Of a stretch of DNA of 64,000 bases, positions 58,911 to 64,000 are shown piece after piece. Every line of letters begins with the position of its first letter. Position 1 is the stretch's first letter. A program made the position numbers and the translations under genes. Source of the stretch: Streptomyces antibioticus. GTDB lineage: Bacteria > Actinomycetota > Actinomycetes > Streptomycetales > Streptomycetaceae. The notes beneath the pieces were generated by a model that saw only the letters and a program-made list of their open reading frames with translations, made no database searches and was not told the DNA's origin. The DNA lies in NCBI RefSeq assembly GCF_002019855.1, contig NZ_CM007717.1:6519750-6583749 (forward strand). Reading direction: 5' to 3'.

Positions 58911-59876
58911 TCAGCGCCTGCGCAGGCGCAGGAACAGAGCCGTGGCGCCGGTGAGCGCCAGCACCGTGGCCGCGCCACCCGCCAGCAGGCGGGTGGACGG
59001 TCCGGAACCCGCCTCGGTGGCGTTCGCCACCGGGGCGCCCTGCCCGGTGTCGGCGGCGGACTTCGCACCGTCGCCGCCGGTCCCCGCCGCCGCGGTCGAC
59101 GCCGACGGACTCGCGGAGACGGGGGACGGGGACGACGACGGTGACGCGGACGCCGTGGGTGTGGCCGAAGGGGACGCCGACGGCTTCTTCGCCGCCGTCC
59201 CGCCCTTCTGCGCCCCGGCCCCGCCGCCCGTGCCGCCGCCCGGGAACACCACGTCCGAGCAGGAGTAGTACGTGTCGGGCGTGCTGGTGTTCTGCCAGAT
59301 CGTGTACAGCACCTGACGGCCCGTCCGGCCGGTCGGCAATTGCGCGCCGAACCGGTACGCGCCGTTCGTCAGCTTCGGGTCCTTGATCTCCGCGAACGGA
59401 CGGTCCGGAAGGTCGCTCCAGGTCAGCGGCCGCGACGGGTCGTAGCCCTGCTTGGTCAGATACAGCTTGAACGTGCCCGTGTGCGGGATCGTCGACGCGT
59501 ACGTCATCCGCAGCGTGCCGCCCGGCGTCACCTTCGTCGACGGCCAGTCGGAGCGGGCCAGGTCGAGCCCCTTGTAGGCGGGCAGCCCGCCGCTGCACAG
59601 CTTGCCGTCCGGAACGGTCTGCCGGTCCCGGCCGTTGACGTTCGGGACGCGCAGGTTGTCCCAGGCGGTGAACGGGGAGCCGTTCGCGGCGACGGCGGCC
59701 CGGCAGGCCGCGGTGCCGTTCTGCGCGCCGTCCGGGGAGCAGCCGTACACCCGGCTCACGGGATCCGTGGGCGCGCCGTGCGCCAGGGCGGGACCCGCGG
59801 CCCACAGGTTCACCAGGAGCGGGGTCACGGCGGCGGCCGCCAGGGCGGCGGTGCGGTGTGTGGTCATCCGGGGCAT
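58911..59876 (-). CDS. AA10 lytic polysaccharide monooxygenase with C-terminal membrane anchor
   Basis: A 321-residue exported LPMO. The signal peptide ends ALA, exposing H33 as the N-terminal copper ligand (HGAPTDPVSRVYGC). The second histidine of the brace lies in STIPHTGTFKLYLT. A ~170-residue AA10 domain is followed by a Ser/Pro/Ala-rich linker, a helix (LLAGGAATVLALTGATALFL) and a basic tail. It cleaves chitin or cellulose oxidatively and would stay cell-associated rather than be released. There is no sortase LPXTG/LAXTG motif. Preferred ATG is 59876; 59867 is possible. Confidence 0.9.
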   Translation of the reverse strand: MPRMTTHRTAALAAAAVTPLLVNLWAAGPALAHGAPTDPVSRVYGCSPDGAQNGTAACRAAVAANGSPFTAWDNLRVPNVNGRDRQTVPDGKLCSGGLPAYKGLDLARSDWPSTKVTPGGTLRMTYASTIPHTGTFKLYLTKQGYDPSRPLTWSDLPDRPFAEIKDPKLTNGAYRFGAQLPTGRTGRQVLYTIWQNTSTPDTYYSCSDVVFPGGGTGGGAGAQKGGTAAKKPSASPSATPTASASPSSSPSPVSASPSASTAAAGTGGDGAKSAADTGQGAPVANATEAGSGPSTRLLAGGAATVLALTGATALFLRLRRR

Positions 59877-60235
59877 CGGGGAGGTCTCCTCGGCCGGCGG
59901 GAACGGTCTGTCCGCTCCAGTACGGGAATCCGGCCCGGCGCGTTCACCGCGGCGACGGGCCGGTACGCGGCCCCGCCGGAGGGTCCGAAGCAGGGCATCC
60001 GCGGTCAAGTCGCCGAGGTGGAGGGTGGGTTTCCGGCCGGATCGAGGGTTTCCCCTGTATCCCTGTGACCGTTTCTTTGCCTATCGTTCCACCACAGCCG
60101 ACCCACAGGTAACCCCTGGACGAGTCCGCTGCCGCGTTCTGGCCGGCCCTCGCGCCCCACCCCCCTCCGCTTCGACGTCGAAGCGTCTCGACCGCCGCTC
60201 CGCGCTGCCCGGAGCCGGCCAGGAAAGGCACGCCC
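59877..60235. other. Divergent region between the LPMO and subtilase genes
   Basis: About 360 bp without a gene. A direct repeat GGGTTTCC occurs near 60027 and 60048. The segment 60055-60100 (around TTTCTTTGCCTATCGTTCC) is AT-richer and may hold the protease promoter; no clean -35/-10 pair was assigned. Confidence 0.35.
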
Positions 60236-62053
<1,818 letters not shown>

Positions 62054-62068
62054 ACCGTGAACCCGACG

Positions 62069-62108
62069 GGCGGGCCGGCCGGTGTGGATGGACACCGGCC
62101 GGCCCGCC
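62069..62108. terminator. Perfect 17-bp hairpin between convergent protease and TetR genes
   Basis: GGCGGGCCGGCCGGTGT faces its exact complement across a 6-nt loop (GGATGG). It lies 15 nt after the protease stop and 12 nt before the stop of the convergent TetR gene, so it can end both transcripts. Confidence 0.85.
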
Positions 62109-62120
62109 GCACGTCTGTCC

Positions 62121-62807
62121 TCAGGAGGCGGCGCGCTCCTCGGCGTGCTCCTCGCCGTGCTCCTGAGCCCACTCCCGGGACGAGGCCAGCACCCGCAGCC
62201 CCCGGTCCGCCCGCGCGTCCAGCGCCGGCAGCAGACCGGGCACGGCGATGCTCGGCAGGATGTGCGCCCACAGCACCGCCAGCCGGTCGCCCAGATCCGC
62301 CCGGCCGGTCAGCGCCCGCGACATCAACTGGACGCCGGTGAAAGCGCCCACGAGCAGCTCCACCGTCTCCGGCGGCTTCACCGTGGGGAGCAACTCACCC
62401 CGGTCACGGGCCACTTCGAGCAGCGTGGTCAACCGCCGCGCCCACTGCAGGAACGGCTCCCCGTGGTCCACCCCGGCGGGCGTCTCCTGGTCCACCGCCA
62501 GCCGTACGCTGCCCCGCAACAGCGCGTTGCCCAGCAGCCGTTGGCCCACCACGAACGTCATGTCGACGATCTCCTGGAGCTTGCACGGCTGCGGCGGAAC
62601 CGCCCCGAACGGCACCTGCTCGTCCAGCACCGCCTGGGCCAGAGACACCTTCGACGGGAAGTGGAAGTACAGGGCGCCCTTGGTGACTTCGGCGCGCTCC
62701 AGGACCATGGCGATGGTGGTGGACGTGTAGCCGTGCTCGTCGAAGACCGCGCCGGCCGCTTCCAGGATCGCCCTGCGCGTCCTGATGGCGCGCTCCTGTT
62801 TCGCCAT
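62121..62807 (-). CDS. Gamma-butyrolactone receptor-type TetR regulator (ScbR/ArpA family)
   Basis: A 228-residue TetR-family repressor. The N-terminal MAKQERAIRTRRAILEAAGA and the helix-turn-helix TTIAMVLERAEVTKGALYFHF are typical of GBL receptors; the W in LAVLWAHILPSI corresponds to the ligand-pocket tryptophan of this family. It should bind autoregulator-element palindromes and release DNA when a GBL binds. It diverges from the AfsA-type synthase gene, the classic receptor-synthase arrangement, and probably represses it and itself. ATG start. Confidence 0.92.
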   Translation of the reverse strand: MAKQERAIRTRRAILEAAGAVFDEHGYTSTTIAMVLERAEVTKGALYFHFPSKVSLAQAVLDEQVPFGAVPPQPCKLQEIVDMTFVVGQRLLGNALLRGSVRLAVDQETPAGVDHGEPFLQWARRLTTLLEVARDRGELLPTVKPPETVELLVGAFTGVQLMSRALTGRADLGDRLAVLWAHILPSIAVPGLLPALDARADRGLRVLASSREWAQEHGEEHAEERAAS

Positions 62808-62896
62808 AAGAGCCCCTTAACGGCACCTAGTTGGCCGTTCCCACCGATCGTCCACTGGTCCGGCCCGATCATAGGATGCCGTCGACTGATCTCATT

Positions 62897-62922
62897 GAAA
62901 ACAAACCGGTCGCCTCGTACTC
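62897..62922. promoter_or_regulatory. ARE-like receptor-binding site between receptor and synthase genes
   Basis: An AT-rich stretch with AAAACAAACCGG matches the left half of the autoregulator-element consensus bound by GBL receptors; the right half is degenerate. It lies 84 bp upstream of the synthase ATG and 90 bp upstream of the receptor ATG, positioned to control both. Confidence 0.55.
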
Positions 62923-63005
62923 TAACGCCAACCGGAGCGGACGGTCCGCCGTCTGCCGTTGCCTTCGGGAGACCGTGGGAACCGTGGGGACCCGTAGGGA
63001 GAGAC

Positions 63006-63908
63006 ATGACTCGACCACGGCAGCTTGCCGACGCTCCGACGCTGACCGCAACCGTGCCGCGCCAACTGGTGCACCGTGCAGCCGTCGCGGAGACCCTGCT
63101 CACCGGCTGGCGGCGGACGGCCGACGACCGGTTCACGGTGTCGGCGCAGTGGCCCCGAGCACACGGGTTACACGTGTCCCCGGACTGGACGGCGTACGAC
63201 CCGCTGCTCGTCGTCGAGTCCGTCCGGCAGGCCGGAACGCTCCTGGCGCATACCGAGTACGAGGTACCCCTGGATCATCAGTTCGTCCTCCAGGAGTTCC
63301 AAGTCGACACGGAGGCAGGCGGGTTGACCGTCGGAGCGTTCCCGGCCGAGCCCGAGATCGAGATCGCCTTCACCGACGTCGGGATGCGCGGCCGCCGGCT
63401 GACGTCCGCCCGCTACACCGCGCACGTCCTGCGCGACGGCGGCCAAGTCGCCTTCGCCGACGTCGCCTTCACCAGCGTCGGCCCGTCCGTCTACCGCAGA
63501 CTGCGCGGCGGCCGCACCCCCCGGTCGGTGACCGCGCCGCCCGTCCCGCCCGGCCTGCCGCCGGCCGCCGTCGAGCGCCCGCTGCCCACCGACGTCGTCC
63601 TCGCCGCGACCGGCGAACCCGACCGCTGGCGACTGCGAGTAGATACCGCACACCCCGTTTTCTTCGACCATCCGCTCGACCACGTCCCCGGCATGCTGCT
63701 CCTCGAAGCCGCCCGCCAGGCCGCCCGGTTGCACGGCCCCGAAGGGCACGCGCCGGTGGCGTACCACGCGCGCTTCCATCAGTACGCCGAGCTGGACGAA
63801 CCGCTGTGGATCGACATCAAGGGCGACGGCGCGACCGGCCTGCAAGTCGTGGGCACACAGCGGGAGTCGACGTTCTTCGAGTGCCTGGTGGGCACCGCTG
63901 CGCCGTGA
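63006..63908 (+). CDS. AfsA/ScbA-type gamma-butyrolactone biosynthesis protein
   Basis: A 300-residue protein with two hotdog-like AfsA repeats (about 20-150 and 190-295). Typical elements are LVHRAAVAETLLTGW, YDPLLVVESVRQAGTLLAHT, FVLQEFQV, and in the second repeat FFDHPLDHVPGMLLLEAARQ. AfsA joins a beta-ketoacyl group to dihydroxyacetone phosphate, the first GBL-forming step. ATG start after GTAGGGAGAG. It is followed 71 bp downstream by a second TetR-type gene and divergent from the receptor gene. Confidence 0.93.
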   Translation: MTRPRQLADAPTLTATVPRQLVHRAAVAETLLTGWRRTADDRFTVSAQWPRAHGLHVSPDWTAYDPLLVVESVRQAGTLLAHTEYEVPLDHQFVLQEFQVDTEAGGLTVGAFPAEPEIEIAFTDVGMRGRRLTSARYTAHVLRDGGQVAFADVAFTSVGPSVYRRLRGGRTPRSVTAPPVPPGLPPAAVERPLPTDVVLAATGEPDRWRLRVDTAHPVFFDHPLDHVPGMLLLEAARQAARLHGPEGHAPVAYHARFHQYAELDEPLWIDIKGDGATGLQVVGTQRESTFFECLVGTAAP

Positions 63909-63924
63909 GCTATTGTGTACAGGG

Positions 63925-63958
63925 GGTAAGAAACAAACGGCACGACCCGTTCTTTACC
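63925..63958 (+). promoter_or_regulatory. ARE-like palindrome upstream of the second TetR gene
   Basis: GGTAAGAAACAAACGG (63925-63940) faces CCGTTCTTTACC (63947-63958), an imperfect inverted repeat. The left half matches the autoregulator-element half-site pattern TNANAWACNNAC at every position. It lies 21-55 bp before the ATG of the next gene, where receptor binding would repress it. Confidence 0.6.
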
Positions 63959-63979
63959 GGCCCCGGGAGAGTCCACTCG

Positions 63980-64000
63980 ATGGCGAGGCAGCTACGCGCC
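63980..64000 (+). CDS. TetR-type receptor or pseudo-receptor homologue, first seven codons only
   Basis: ATG at 63980, preceded by GGGAGA 9 nt upstream, opens a frame beginning MARQLRA that runs off the window. This start is, from memory, the one typical of ScbR2-type pseudo GBL receptors (MARQLRAEQTR...). Context fits: next to AfsA and behind an ARE-like palindrome. The identification rests on seven residues and context, so it is tentative. Confidence 0.5.

Overview
The window is a high-GC actinobacterial chromosome segment, almost certainly Streptomyces. Third-position GC is very high, GTG and TTG starts are common, and there are two conservon-type signalling operons, Tat and lipoprotein exports, and a gamma-butyrolactone (GBL) signalling locus at the right end. 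From memory only, the block fadB-fadA-rnd-response regulator-DUF3000-hemE matches the region around hemE in Streptomyces coelicolor. No tRNA, rRNA, integrase, insertion sequence or CRISPR array was found.

Layout. 1-6.6 kb: fatty-acid beta-oxidation pair (fadB partial, fadA) with an 18-bp operator-like palindrome, ribonuclease D, a LuxR-type regulator, DUF3000, and hemE. 6.7-12.3 kb: a three-gene, tightly spaced cassette of trypsin-EAD-VMAP-C protein, vWA-like/NB-ARC STAND NTPase, and KAP P-loop NTPase. It resembles NTP-dependent biological-conflict (probable anti-phage) systems and is the main candidate for a new system. 12.3-18.2 kb: rhomboid protease, small protein, CoA-disulfide-reductase-like flavoenzyme, DUF4349 lipoprotein, and the coproporphyrin-branch haem genes hemY/cgoX and hemQ. 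18.2-30.4 kb (all minus): exported peptidase, TIGR04222, DUF4142, a DUF692/MNIO iron enzyme, a PTH2-like protein, an unlisted 59-residue zinc-ribbon protein, polysaccharide deacetylase, PhoX-like protein, slipin, SulP transporter plus carbonic anhydrase, and a small secreted protein.

30.6-36.1 kb: zapE, a RibD-type reductase, murC, msrB and a flippase-like membrane protein. 36.4-40.5 kb: an OmpR-type two-component system diverging from a ferric-reductase-like protein and an FMN-binding protein, probably one electron-transfer module. 40.6-50.5 kb: a quaternary-amine (OpuC-like) ABC transporter whose binding protein lies on the far side of a complete conservon (cvnABCD); the binding protein is followed by an ammonia-lyase homologue with a non-canonical MIO tripeptide. 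50.5-55.8 kb: GH43-AbfB arabinan hydrolase, then a sugar-binding lipoprotein, a large sensor kinase and a Roadblock protein reading in one direction.

56-62 kb: TerB, the DUF6230/DUF6114 pair, a small secreted protein, a membrane-anchored AA10 LPMO and a subtilisin-like protease. 62.1-64 kb: a GBL receptor (TetR) divergent from an AfsA-type GBL synthase, with a second TetR-type receptor beginning at the very end and preceded by an autoregulator-element-like palindrome. This arrangement often borders a secondary-metabolite cluster, which would lie to the right. All functional assignments come from reading sequence motifs; no database search was run.
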